From NCBI RefSeq assembly GCF_036324365.1, contig NZ_CP137080.1:310001-374000 (forward strand): DNA of 64,000 bases, read 5' to 3'. Source of the stretch: Microbacterium limosum. GTDB taxonomy: Bacteria > Actinomycetota > Actinomycetes > Actinomycetales > Microbacteriaceae. The position numbers and the translations under genes were made by a program. Below the pieces are notes generated by a model. That model was not told the origin of the DNA and made no database searches. It was given only the letters and a program-made list of their open reading frames with translations. Positions 45,507 through 53,835 of this stretch are shown piece by piece. The stretch's first letter is position 1; each line of letters begins with the position of its first letter.

Positions 45507-45962
45507 GTGAACGACGACACGGGGCAGGTCCGGGCGGCGCTGGCCGCGTACCGTGCGGCGGCCGTGGCGGCCGATCGCGCCGTGAGCGACACCCTCGGCG
45601 TCGGCCAGAACGACCTCGCCGTCGTGCGGCTGCTGCTGGATGCCGAGGGGCGGGAGCAGACGCTGACGCCCCGTGACGTCGCGCTCGCGCTCGGCATCTC
45701 GACCGCGTCCACGACGGCGCTCATCGACCGGCTCGAGTCGGCGGGAGTCGTCGCGCGGGAGCCCAATCCCCGCGATCGGCGCAGCCTCATCCTGCGCGCG
45801 CGGGCGGATGCCGCGAGCGCCGTGCGCGCGCACGTCTTCGCCTCGGTCGATGCCGAGCGCGCCGTGGTCGACGCGCTCTCTCCCGAGCATCGCGAGGTGC
45901 TGCTGCGGGCGCTCGGCGACCTCACCGCCGCCGCGGACGACGTCGTGCGTCGCCACCGCTGA
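45507..45962 (+). CDS. MarR-family transcriptional regulator (second of the pair)
   Basis: 151 residues with a MarR fold: VSDTLGVGQNDLAVVRLLL, the recognition region DVALALGISTASTTALIDRLE and the wing AREPNPRDRRSLILRAR with conserved Asp-Arg-Arg. GTG 45507 is the chosen start; an AAGGCGGGGG stretch upstream is a plausible ribosome-binding site. Target genes are unknown; no transporter or enzyme gene is next to it apart from the small membrane protein at 44564. A strong hairpin follows at 45994. Confidence 0.9.
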   Translation: MNDDTGQVRAALAAYRAAAVAADRAVSDTLGVGQNDLAVVRLLLDAEGREQTLTPRDVALALGISTASTTALIDRLESAGVVAREPNPRDRRSLILRARADAASAVRAHVFASVDAERAVVDALSPEHREVLLRALGDLTAAADDVVRRHR

Positions 45963-45993
45963 CGGGGTTCGTCGCGGCCAGGTCCACGGGCGC

Positions 45994-46032
45994 AAAGAAA
46001 AACCCCGGGGGACCGTGGTCGACCCCGGGGTT
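45994..46032 (-). terminator. Strong hairpin, terminator of the RNA helicase gene
   Basis: AACCCCGGGG (46001-46010) pairs with CCCCGGGGTT (46023-46032). On the minus strand it is followed by TTTCTTTG after further Ts, a good intrinsic terminator for the helicase transcript; on the plus strand it can also stop the MarR transcript, less efficiently. Confidence 0.8.
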
Positions 46033-46188
46033 CCTCAGGTGACGGGCCGCGCCCCCCGGCTGCGGCCCGAGCTTTGGACGCGGGGACTCGCGCCCCCGCG
46101 TGATATCGACGGTACCCCACCCGGTCGCGGCCACCGGGGGCTTGTCACCCCGAGGTCGCTCTGATAAGGCGGCGCCGGATGCCGCGGG

Positions 46189-47652
46189 TCAGCGCGGCGC
46201 GGCGGCGGAGCGGCTGCGACCGCCCCGCGATCCCCGGCGGCGTCCGCCGGAGCGGGGAGTTTGGTCGCCGGCCCCCGAGCGGGGGCCGTGGTCCTGACCG
46301 GCACCACGGCCGGCGCCCTGCGCGGCGGCGGGACGCGCGGTGCCGCGCGCGGTCGAACCGGCACGGCCCGATCCGCCGCGGCTCGCTCCGCCGCGACCGG
46401 CGCCGCCGCGACCGGCGCCGCCGCGGCCGTTCGGGGCCCCCGACGTGGTTGCCGTGACCGGCGCCGGAGTCACGTGCGGGGCTGGGTCGCCGACGAGGGC
46501 TGCGACCTCCGGGTGCCGTGCCGTGACGGGCTCGAGTGCGGCGCGGATCTGCGCCTTGCGGAGCAGGTCGCCCACGTCGCGGCGCTGGGCCTCGAGCGCG
46601 ACCGTGACGACGGTTCCCTCAGCCCCGGCGCGTGCCGTGCGGCCCGAGCGGTGCAGGTACGCCTTGTGCTCGACGGGCGGGTCGACGTGCACGACCAGCT
46701 CGACGCCGTCGACGTGCACTCCGCGCGCGGCGACGTCGGTGGCGACGAGCACGCGCACGCCCCCGGCATCCGCGTCCGCCCCGAAGGCGGCCAGGTTGCG
46801 CTCGCGCGCGCCCTGCGAGAGGTTTCCGTGCAGATCTACCGCGGGGATGCCCGAGGCGGTCAGCTGCTTGGCGAGCTTCTTGGCCTGGTGCTTCGTGCGG
46901 GTGAAGAGGATGCGGCGACCGCGGCCCGAGGCGAGGTGACGCACGAGCTCGGCCTTCTCGCCGTCGCCGACGACGAAGACGCGGTGCGTCATGGCGGCGG
47001 GCGGGACGCTGGACTCGTCGACCTCGTGGCGCACCTCGTTCTGGAGGAAGCGACGCACGAGCACGTCGACGCCGCGGTCGAGCGTCGCGCTGAAGAGCAT
47101 GCGCTGGCCGCCGGCCGGCGTCGCGCCCATGATGCGGGTGACGCCCGGGAGGAAGCCGAGGTCGGCCATGTGGTCGGCCTCGTCCAGCACCGTGATCTCC
47201 ACGCGGTCGAGGCGGATGACGCCCTGCTTCATGAGGTCTTCGAGGCGGCCGGGGCACGCCACGACGATGTCGACGCCCGCGCGCAGGGCCTGCTCCTGCG
47301 GGCGCTGGCCCACGCCGCCGAAGATCGTCGTGACCTTCAGCCCGCTCGCGGCGGCCAGGGGCGCCACGGTCGCCGCGATCTGGGTCGCGAGCTCGCGCGT
47401 GGGGGCGAGAACCAGTCCGCGGGGGCGCATCGGCGTGCGGGTGGCCGCGTTCGCACCGCTCAGGCGGGCGACGAGGGGGAGGGCGAAGGCGATCGTCTTG
47501 CCGCTGCCGGTGCGGCCCCGGCCGAGCACGTCGCGGCCGGCGAGCGAGTCGGGCAGCGTGTCGCGCTGGATGGGGAAGGCCTCGGTCTTGCCGTCGGCTT
47601 CGAGGACGGAGGCCAGGCGTGCGGGCACGCCGAGGTCGAGGAAAGTAGGCAT
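46189..47652 (-). CDS. DEAD-box ATP-dependent RNA helicase with RGG tail
   Basis: Unwinds structured RNA, for example during ribosome assembly or growth in the cold. The 487 residues carry the Q motif (AFPIQRDTLPDSLAG, about 25-40), motif I GRGRTGSGKT, Ia PTRELATQIA, Ib PGRLEDLM, II DEAD (in VLDEADHMADLGF), III SATL, and domain 2 with TDVAARGVHVDGV and HRSGRTARAG. The last about 90 residues are rich in Gly and Arg (repeated GRGG), a nonspecific RNA-binding tail. A possible -10 (TAAGGT, 47816-47811) gives a leader of about 150 bases. Confidence 0.95.
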   Translation of the reverse strand: MPTFLDLGVPARLASVLEADGKTEAFPIQRDTLPDSLAGRDVLGRGRTGSGKTIAFALPLVARLSGANAATRTPMRPRGLVLAPTRELATQIAATVAPLAAASGLKVTTIFGGVGQRPQEQALRAGVDIVVACPGRLEDLMKQGVIRLDRVEITVLDEADHMADLGFLPGVTRIMGATPAGGQRMLFSATLDRGVDVLVRRFLQNEVRHEVDESSVPPAAMTHRVFVVGDGEKAELVRHLASGRGRRILFTRTKHQAKKLAKQLTASGIPAVDLHGNLSQGARERNLAAFGADADAGGVRVLVATDVAARGVHVDGVELVVHVDPPVEHKAYLHRSGRTARAGAEGTVVTVALEAQRRDVGDLLRKAQIRAALEPVTARHPEVAALVGDPAPHVTPAPVTATTSGAPNGRGGAGRGGAGRGGASRGGSGRAGSTARGTARPAAAQGAGRGAGQDHGPRSGAGDQTPRSGGRRRGSRGGRSRSAAAPR

Positions 47653-48019
47653 GGAGATGCTTTCGGGTGAGAGCGCGGACCGGATCCGGTCACGGGCGCG
47701 GAGTGGGCGACGGCGCGGGATCGCGCATCGGTTCGCCGTTCGAGAAGATGCACGGCCTCGGGTGGGCCGGGAAGCGTATCGACGACGCAGACGGGTGAGC
47801 CGTCGGAGCAACCTTAGCAGGGCCGAAGATGAGCGGCGGGTGACGGTCCCCTGGGGATCCCCCGTGCATCGCCCTTTCGGCATACACCGCCACGTAGTGT
47901 GGGGCCCCAGCGATCGGCGCCCGCCTTTGGCTTCGCCCAGACCCGTTCGGGTCGTCCGACGAGCAGGTGCCTTCATCTCCTCCACCGTCATCCAGGCCGC
48001 TTCTCATTCCTCCTCGACC
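47653..48019. promoter_or_regulatory. Divergent control region of helicase and desaturase
   Basis: 367 bases without a gene. Minus-strand -10 TAAGGT at 47816-47811 for the helicase; plus-strand TAGTGT near 47896 for the desaturase, followed by a C/T-rich leader of about 110 bases. Both transcripts would have long 5' leaders, as is common for cold-regulated genes. I see no CspA-type cold box with certainty. Confidence 0.45.
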
Positions 48020-49099
48020 ATGGGCCCGGTCCGGCAGACCTACGCGTCGTCCGAGACCTTCCCCCACCTGACCCGTGCCTACACCGAGGTGTCGCAGGTC
48101 GTGCGCGAGACGGGGCTGCTGCGCCGCACCCCGTGGTTCTACACGGTCGTCGGCTCGCTGCTCGTGCTCGCCTTCGGCGGTCTCGTGGCCGGGTTCATCC
48201 TGCTCGGCGACAGCTGGTTCCAGCTGCTCATCGCCGCGGGCCTGGGCATCGTGCTCACTCAGGTCGCGTTCCTCTCCCATGAGGCGGCCCACAAGGCGAT
48301 CCTTTCTTCGGGCCCGGCGAACGACCGCCTCGCGAAGTTCCTCGGCAGCGGCATCGTGGGCATGAGCTACTCGTGGTGGGGCTCCAAGCACACCCGCCAC
48401 CACGCCAACCCCAACCGCGTGAGCCGGGATCCCGACATCGAGATCGACACGATCTCCTTCGTCGAGGAGGATGCCGCGAAGGCCTCCGGCCTGCTCGGTC
48501 TCATCACGCGCCGCCAGGGGTACCTCTTCTTCCCGCTCCTCACGCTCGAGGGCCTGAACCTGCACTTCCTGGGGCTCAAGCACCTCGTCACGACGCCCGG
48601 GGTCAAGGGGCGTTGGTCGGAGCTGGGCATGATCGGCCTGCGGTTCGCGGTGCTGTTCACAGCGGTGTTCTGGATGCTCCCGCTCGGCATGGCGTTCGCC
48701 TTCCTCGGCGTGCAGCTGGCGGTCTTCGGCGTCTACATGGGAGCCGCGTTCGCGCCGAACCACAAGGGCATGCCCATCATCGACCGCGACGCGAAGCTCG
48801 ACTTCTTCAGCAAGCAGGTGCGCACGTCGCGCAACGTCTCCGGCGGCTGGTGGGCGACGTGGCTCATGGGGGGCCTGAACTACCAGGTCGAGCACCACCT
48901 GTTCCCCAGCATGCCCCGCCCGCACCTCGCGCAGGCGCGCGAGATCGTGCGCGAGGCGTGCGTGAGCTTCGACGTGCCCTACTCCGAGACCACCCTGTGG
49001 CGCTCGTACGGCATCGTGATCGCGTACCTGAACCGGGTCGGGCTCGCCGCGCGCGACCCGTTCGAGTGCCACATCGTCTCGAGGTTCCGCCGAGTCTGA
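48020..49099 (+). CDS. Membrane fatty acid desaturase
   Basis: Di-iron desaturase that introduces double bonds in acyl chains (acyl-lipid or acyl-CoA type), raising membrane fluidity. The 359 residues have the three histidine boxes: HEAAH near 97-101, HTRHH near 127-131 and QVEHHLF near 292-298, with four hydrophobic segments (about 43-62, 66-88, 205-225, 228-245). ATG 48020 is used since the N-terminus then matches the family. It is divergent from the RNA helicase, a pairing that suggests cold adaptation. Confidence 0.93.
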   Translation: MGPVRQTYASSETFPHLTRAYTEVSQVVRETGLLRRTPWFYTVVGSLLVLAFGGLVAGFILLGDSWFQLLIAAGLGIVLTQVAFLSHEAAHKAILSSGPANDRLAKFLGSGIVGMSYSWWGSKHTRHHANPNRVSRDPDIEIDTISFVEEDAAKASGLLGLITRRQGYLFFPLLTLEGLNLHFLGLKHLVTTPGVKGRWSELGMIGLRFAVLFTAVFWMLPLGMAFAFLGVQLAVFGVYMGAAFAPNHKGMPIIDRDAKLDFFSKQVRTSRNVSGGWWATWLMGGLNYQVEHHLFPSMPRPHLAQAREIVREACVSFDVPYSETTLWRSYGIVIAYLNRVGLAARDPFECHIVSRFRRV

Positions 49100-49181
49100 T
49101 CCTCTGGCGCGTGCTCCTCATCCCGGCGGGAGCTCGCGCGAACGCCGGGGCGGCTACTCTCGATGGCGAGGGGGTGACGTA

Positions 49182-49937
49182 GTGCCGAACGCCGCCGCGG
49201 ATGCGCACGACGCGACGGAGGTCGCGGAGGAGTCGAACGCGCGCGTGAAGCGCCCCCGCGTCGCCGACGTCGTCGAGGAGGGCATCTACATCGCCGCCGC
49301 CGCGACCCGGCTGAGCGTGAAGAACCGCATCCTCATGGAGACCATCGCGGGCGGCGAGGGGTACGACGTCGACCGGTTCCTCCCCGACGCGCGCGCGGCA
49401 CTGCTGGCGCTCGCCGACGAATCCGACGCCGAGGCGGAACGCGTGCGGCGGGAGAAGAAGGATGCCTGGCGTCGTTTCTCCGACCCCAACGGCACCCACG
49501 ACTACGGCAGCCGCGACCTCGGCAACCTGCGTCGACGGCAGCGCCAGGGCAGGAAGATCGCGAAGGCCCTGCGCGCGCGTGCGGAGGACGAGGCGGCCCT
49601 GCGGCAGCTCGTCGAGGCCGCGCGGGATGCCGCGTGGGCCGAGCTCGCGGCCAACATCGACCGCACGCTCCGCATGGAGGCGGCTCGCCCGGACCTCGAA
49701 CCCGACTACGGCACGATGCGCGAGGCGCGCATGCAGGCCCTGCGTCTCGTCGACCTCGCGGGGCTCGCCTCCCAGCGGCGCAAGCGGGCCAAGGCGCTGG
49801 CGAAGAAGGACGCGGCGACCGCGGAGGGCGACACCGCTCCGGATGCCGGGGCGAGCGCCCGGGCGGCGTCGGCGGAGGCGGGTTTCGCCGAGCGGGCGCG
49901 CGCCCGCGGCATCGACCCCGCCGAGCTCGACGACTGA
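49182..49937 (+). CDS. Conserved charged hypothetical protein
   Basis: 251 residues, soluble, very rich in Ala, Arg, Glu and Asp, predicted almost fully helical. A recurrent region is VADVVEEGIYIAAAATRLSV (about 27-46), then a long charged helical stretch (RRREKKDAWRRF-like, RRRQRQGRKIAKALRARAEDEAA split around 110-130) and a C-terminal AEAGFAERARARGIDPAELD. Similar proteins are found in many Microbacteriaceae near tRNA-Arg but no function is established that I know of. GTG 49182. Confidence 0.75.
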   Translation: MPNAAADAHDATEVAEESNARVKRPRVADVVEEGIYIAAAATRLSVKNRILMETIAGGEGYDVDRFLPDARAALLALADESDAEAERVRREKKDAWRRFSDPNGTHDYGSRDLGNLRRRQRQGRKIAKALRARAEDEAALRQLVEAARDAAWAELAANIDRTLRMEAARPDLEPDYGTMREARMQALRLVDLAGLASQRRKRAKALAKKDAATAEGDTAPDAGASARAASAEAGFAERARARGIDPAELDD

Positions 49938-50036
49938 CGCGGCATCCACCGCGCCCTCGATTCGCGCGGCGGCACCGCTGTGGGGTAATCTGATCGCTGG
50001 TGTGCGCGGCGGTTCTCCGCGGCGGGAACGCACCGA

Positions 50037-50109
50037 GCGCCCGTAGCTCAATGGATAGAGCATCTGACTACGGATCAGAAGGTTAGGGGTTCGAGTCCCT
50101 TCGGGCGCA
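50037..50109 (+). tRNA. tRNA-Arg (anticodon ACG)
   Basis: 73 bases. Acceptor GCGCCCG/CGGGCGC with discriminator A at 50109; D arm GCTC..GAGC; anticodon stem TCTGA/TCAGA around loop CTACGGA giving anticodon ACG; T arm with GGTTCGAGTCC. CCA is not encoded. Confidence 0.97.
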
Positions 50110-50134
50110 CACTGTGTTGAGACAGTAAGCATCG

Positions 50135-50165
50135 AGAACCCGCGGAACTCCGCGGGTTTTCGTGT
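50135..50165 (+). terminator. Terminator after tRNA-Arg
   Basis: GAACCCGCGGA (50136-50146) pairs with TCCGCGGGTTT (50149-50159) around an AC(T) loop, followed by TTTCGTGTTT. A normal intrinsic terminator. Confidence 0.85.
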
Positions 50166-50243
50166 TTCTGTCGCGGGGTCCCGGAGCGCGCGACGGCACC
50201 CTTCGCCCGCTGACGGTCGGAGGTCCCGGGTACGCTCGGCCGC

Positions 50244-50938
50244 ATGCACCGGCTCACCCGCGATGAGGCCCGGCGTATCGCCGTGCGTGCGCAGCTGCTC
50301 GACGCCGATCGCCCCGGTGACGTGGTCGAGGTCATCGAGCAGCTGGGGTCCATCAAGATCGACCCGACGGCGACGGTCGCCCCGGCCGAGCAGAGCATCC
50401 CGTGGACGCGCATCGGCTGGTCGTTCGAGCCCGGTCAGCTGCGCAAGGCCGCCGAGGACGACCGCACCGTCTTCGAGTTCGACGGCGCGTTCCACGCCGG
50501 CAGCCTGCTCGCGCCGATGCTCGCTCGCATGCGCAGCCGCACGCTCCGGCCGGCGATGACGGAGTACCTCGACGCCAACGACGCCTTCCGCCGCGACATC
50601 CTCGCCCGGCTCACGGCGGAGGGGCCCCTCCGCGCCTCCGACATCCCCGACACCAGCGAGGCGGACCGGATCATCCAGGAGCGGCAGCTGCAGGCGGCCG
50701 GTCTCGCCCGCGAGTGCTCGCCCTGGACGCCCGTCGGCACGGCGGGGGAGCCCGCGGAGGTGGAGGGCAGCGCGTGGCGCTGGCGCGTGGACCCCGGAGC
50801 CATCGCGACGCTCGACGACGACCCCGGGGGCCGCGCGGCGATCCTCAATCCGTACGACCGGACGAGCGCGAGATGGTGGATGCCGAGATCCGCGACCTCG
50901 CGGAGTGGCTGGGCGTTCCCCTCGTGCTAGCCGGCTGA
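50244..50938 (+). pseudogene. Winged-helix DNA-repair-like protein (AlkZ/YcaQ family), internally deleted
   Basis: The first about 200 codons match the N-terminal part of the winged-helix AlkZ/YcaQ DNA glycosylase-like family (LTRDEARRIAVRAQLL, VEVIEQLGSIKIDPTATVAPAEQ in two blocks, IPWTRIGWSF). After AAILNPYDR the family sequence should continue for about 100 residues, but the frame changes at about 50865 and the other frame at once gives DEREMVDAEIRDLAEWLG and VPLVLAG to the stop at 50938. So an out-of-frame internal deletion removed the middle. The shortened frame could still make a 228-residue protein. ATG follows TACGCT by seven bases. Confidence 0.75.
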
Positions 50939-50975
50939 TCCGCCCCGGCAAGAGGGAGCGCGCATAATCGAGGGG

Positions 50976-51383
50976 ATGCCCGACACCACCCCGCGCCGCT
51001 CGGCGCGCCCCCGCACGGGGCTGCTCGCCCTCCTCGCCGACGCCGTTCTCGTCGTCGCCTTCGCCGCGATCGGCCGCGCCAGCCACGACGAGGGCCTCAC
51101 TCCGCTGGGGGCGCTGGGGACGGCGTGGCCCTTCCTCGCGGGCCTCGGAGCGGGCTGGCTCGCCACCCTCGCGTGGCGGCGTCCGGTGGCTCCCGTGCGC
51201 ACGGGTCTCGGGGTGTGGGCCGTGACGGTCGTGGCCGGGATGCTGCTGCGTGCGCTCAGCGGTCAGGGCACGGCGACGGCGTTCATCGTCGTGGCGACCC
51301 TGACGCTCCTGGTCTTCCTCGTGGGGTGGCGCGTCATCGCGACGGCGATCGCGCGTTCCCGCGGCTCGGCCTCTCGGCCGTGA
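50976..51383 (+). CDS. DUF3054 family membrane protein
   Basis: 135 residues with four hydrophobic segments (LLALLADAVLVVAFAAIG, LGTAWPFLAGLGAGWLATL, VWAVTVVAGMLLRAL, TAFIVVATLTLLVFLVGWR). The motif IGRASHDEG in the first loop and AWPFLAGLGAGWL are typical of DUF3054, an actinobacterial membrane family of unknown role. ATG 50976 is seven bases after CATAAT (50963-50968), a leaderless pattern. Confidence 0.88.
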   Translation: MPDTTPRRSARPRTGLLALLADAVLVVAFAAIGRASHDEGLTPLGALGTAWPFLAGLGAGWLATLAWRRPVAPVRTGLGVWAVTVVAGMLLRALSGQGTATAFIVVATLTLLVFLVGWRVIATAIARSRGSASRP

Positions 51384-51396
51384 CCCGCGGACGCCG

Positions 51397-52707
51397 TCAG
51401 GGGCGTCCCATCCCGTGGTACTCCCAGCCGGCGTCCCGCCAGGCGGCGGCGTCGAGGCAGTTGCGGCCGTCGACGACGATGCGCCCGGCCGTCAGCGTCG
51501 CGGCGTGCTCGGGGGAGAGCTGTCGGCGATACTCGTCCCACTCCGTGACCACGAGCACGAGGTCGGCTCCGCGGAGGGCCTCGTCGCGGTCCTTGACGTA
51601 GGACAGCTGCGGGTGGATGCGCTCGGCGTTCTCGAGGGCCTCGGGGTCGGTCACGGTGACCCACGCCCCGAGGCCTCGCAGGCGCACGGCCACGTCGAGG
51701 GCGGGGGAGTCGCGGATGTCGTCGCTGTGGGGCTTGAACGCGGCGCCGAGCACCGTGATGTTCTTCTTGAACACCGAGCCGCCGAGCGACTCGATCACCA
51801 GCTGCACGGCACGCTCGCGGCGGCGCAGGTTGATCGCGTCGACCTCGCGGAGGAACGCGACCGACTCGCCGCGGCCGAGCTCTTCGGCGCGGGCCGAGAA
51901 GGCGCGGATGTCTTTCGGGAGGCAGCCGCCGCCGAAGCCGATGCCGGCGCCGAGGAAGCGGCGCCCGATGCGCACGTCGTGGCCGATCGCGTCGGCGAGC
52001 TGGGTGACGTCGGCGCCCGTCGCCTCGGCGATCTCGGCCATCGCGTTGATGAACGAGATCTTCGTCGCGAGGAAGGCGTTGGCGGCGACCTTCACCAGCT
52101 CGGCCGTCGGAAGGTCGGTGACGATGAACGGCGTCTCCTTGGCCACGGCGGGGTGGTAGACCTCGCGCAGCACGTCGGCGGCACGCTCGCCCGCCTCTCC
52201 CGCGGGCACGCCCACGACCAGGCGGTCGGGGTCGACGGTGTCCTGCACGGCCCACCCCTCGCGCAGGAACTCGGGGTTCCACACGAGGGTCGCACCGGCG
52301 GCCTCGACCCGCGGCGTCAGCGTCGCGGCGGTGCCCACGGGCACCGTGGACTTGCCGGCCACGACATCGCCCTCGCTCAGGTGGGGCACGAGCGCGTCGA
52401 CGGCCGCGTTGACGTAGGTGAGGTCGGCCGCGTAGCCGTCCTTCTGCTGAGGGGTGCCGACGCCGATGAAGTGCACGGCGGCGCCGGATGCCGCGGCCAT
52501 GTCGGTCGTGAACGACAGCCGCCCCGACGCGATCCCCGCCTCGAGGATCTCCTGCAGGCCCGGTTCGAAGAAGGGCGCCTTGCCGGCCGAGAGCGCGTCG
52601 ACCTTGCGCTGGTCGACGTCGATGCCGACGACCTCGTGGCCGATCGATGCCATGGCTGCGGCGTGGACTGCCCCCAGGTATCCACAGCCGATCACGGAGA
52701 GGCGCAT
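51397..52707 (-). CDS. ugd: UDP-glucose 6-dehydrogenase
   Basis: Oxidises UDP-glucose to UDP-glucuronate for surface polysaccharides. The 436 residues have the NAD-binding GCGYLG at 7-12, VGTPQQKDGYAADLTYV near 83-99, the STVPVGT segment, the central helix ELVKVAANAFLATKISFINA and the catalytic Cys262 in GIGFGGGCLPKD, then the C-terminal UDP-binding domain with FKPHSDDIRDSPAL. ATG 52707 is right for the fold. It is divergent from the second lipid kinase gene and convergent with DUF3054. Confidence 0.96.
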   Translation of the reverse strand: MRLSVIGCGYLGAVHAAAMASIGHEVVGIDVDQRKVDALSAGKAPFFEPGLQEILEAGIASGRLSFTTDMAAASGAAVHFIGVGTPQQKDGYAADLTYVNAAVDALVPHLSEGDVVAGKSTVPVGTAATLTPRVEAAGATLVWNPEFLREGWAVQDTVDPDRLVVGVPAGEAGERAADVLREVYHPAVAKETPFIVTDLPTAELVKVAANAFLATKISFINAMAEIAEATGADVTQLADAIGHDVRIGRRFLGAGIGFGGGCLPKDIRAFSARAEELGRGESVAFLREVDAINLRRRERAVQLVIESLGGSVFKKNITVLGAAFKPHSDDIRDSPALDVAVRLRGLGAWVTVTDPEALENAERIHPQLSYVKDRDEALRGADLVLVVTEWDEYRRQLSPEHAATLTAGRIVVDGRNCLDAAAWRDAGWEYHGMGRP

Positions 52708-52887
52708 GAAAGCTCCTTGGGTGAGGGATGTCTTCCGCCACGTCCCCGGTGGCGGAAGTTCCCCCCTTCCTATCAGACCGAGGGCGCTCTCCCGGAAACG
52801 GGTGCCGCGGCACGGCGGCGTACCCGCCCCCGCGGCGGGCATGATGGACACCTACGGGTGGGTCGTCCACCCAGGGGGGGGGCGGGA

Positions 52888-53826
52888 ATGAGCACGCACA
52901 TCGCGATCGTGTGGAATCCGTCGAAGACCGAGAAGGAGACCCTCGAGAAGGGTCTCGACGGCGCCGGTCTCGTCGCCGGGGCCGAGGTGTCGTGGTTCGA
53001 GACCACGGTCGAGGATCCCGGCCAGGGCGCCACCCGTCGCGCGCTCGCCGCCGGTGCCGATCTCGTCATCGCCGCCGGGGGTGACGGGACCGTCCGCGCC
53101 GTGGCAGAGGCGCTCGCCGACGCCTCGTCGGATGTCGAGCTGGGCATCGTGCCGCTCGGCACGGGCAACCTGCTCGCCCGCAACCTCGGCCTGCCGATCA
53201 ACGACGTGCCGGCGGCGGTGGCACGGGCCGTCGAGGGCACGTCGATCCCGGTCGACGTGGGCTGGGTCGACGTCGAGCTGGAGAAGGGCTCCGAGCGTCA
53301 CGCGTTCGTGGTGATGATCGGCTTCGGCATCGACGCCCACATGATCGCCGAGACGAACGAGGACCTGAAGGCGAAGGCCGGATGGCTGGCGTACGTCGAG
53401 TCGCTCGGTCGGGCGCTCACGGCGAGCGAGATCGTGCCGTTCCACCTCACCGCCGACGATCTGCCCGGCCGCGACGAAGAGGGCCACACCCTCCTGATCG
53501 CGAACTGCGGCACCCTGCAGGGCGGCCTCACCCTCCTGCCGGACGCCGACCCCTCCGACGGCGAGCTCGACTACCTGCTGCTCAGCGCCGACGGCGTGGG
53601 GGAGTGGCTCGGCACTCTCAAGACGATGGTCTGGGACAACGGCCTCGGGCGCCTCATCCGTGGCAAGGACGAGACCACCAGCACGGATGCCGTGACGCAC
53701 GGCCGCGCGCGCAAGATCCGCGTGACCCTGCCCCAGCCCCGCGCCTTCGAGATCGACGGCGAGGAGATCGGCGAGACCCGGGAGTTCTCGGTGACGCTGC
53801 AGCCGGCCGCCATCCACGTGCGCTGA
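52888..53826 (+). CDS. Diacylglycerol kinase family protein (second copy)
   Basis: 312-residue DAGK-type lipid kinase, without the acidic extension of the copy at 4292-5530. Motifs: IAIVWNPSKTEKE at the start, AAGGDGTVRAVAEAL near 60, VPLGTGNLLARNLGL near 90, and the C-terminal EIDGEEIGETREFSV. The ATG follows a run of G (GGGGGGGGCGGGAATG) that contains a ribosome-binding site. The two paralogues share most family motifs but differ clearly in the rest, so they are not a recent duplication. Confidence 0.92.
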   Translation: MSTHIAIVWNPSKTEKETLEKGLDGAGLVAGAEVSWFETTVEDPGQGATRRALAAGADLVIAAGGDGTVRAVAEALADASSDVELGIVPLGTGNLLARNLGLPINDVPAAVARAVEGTSIPVDVGWVDVELEKGSERHAFVVMIGFGIDAHMIAETNEDLKAKAGWLAYVESLGRALTASEIVPFHLTADDLPGRDEEGHTLLIANCGTLQGGLTLLPDADPSDGELDYLLLSADGVGEWLGTLKTMVWDNGLGRLIRGKDETTSTDAVTHGRARKIRVTLPQPRAFEIDGEEIGETREFSVTLQPAAIHVR

Positions 53827-53835
53827 GGCCCGCGG

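Noticed and set aside
46261..47670. 469-codon plus-strand frame opposite the RNA helicase
   Set aside because: Antisense shadow without motifs; the minus strand has all DEAD-box motifs.
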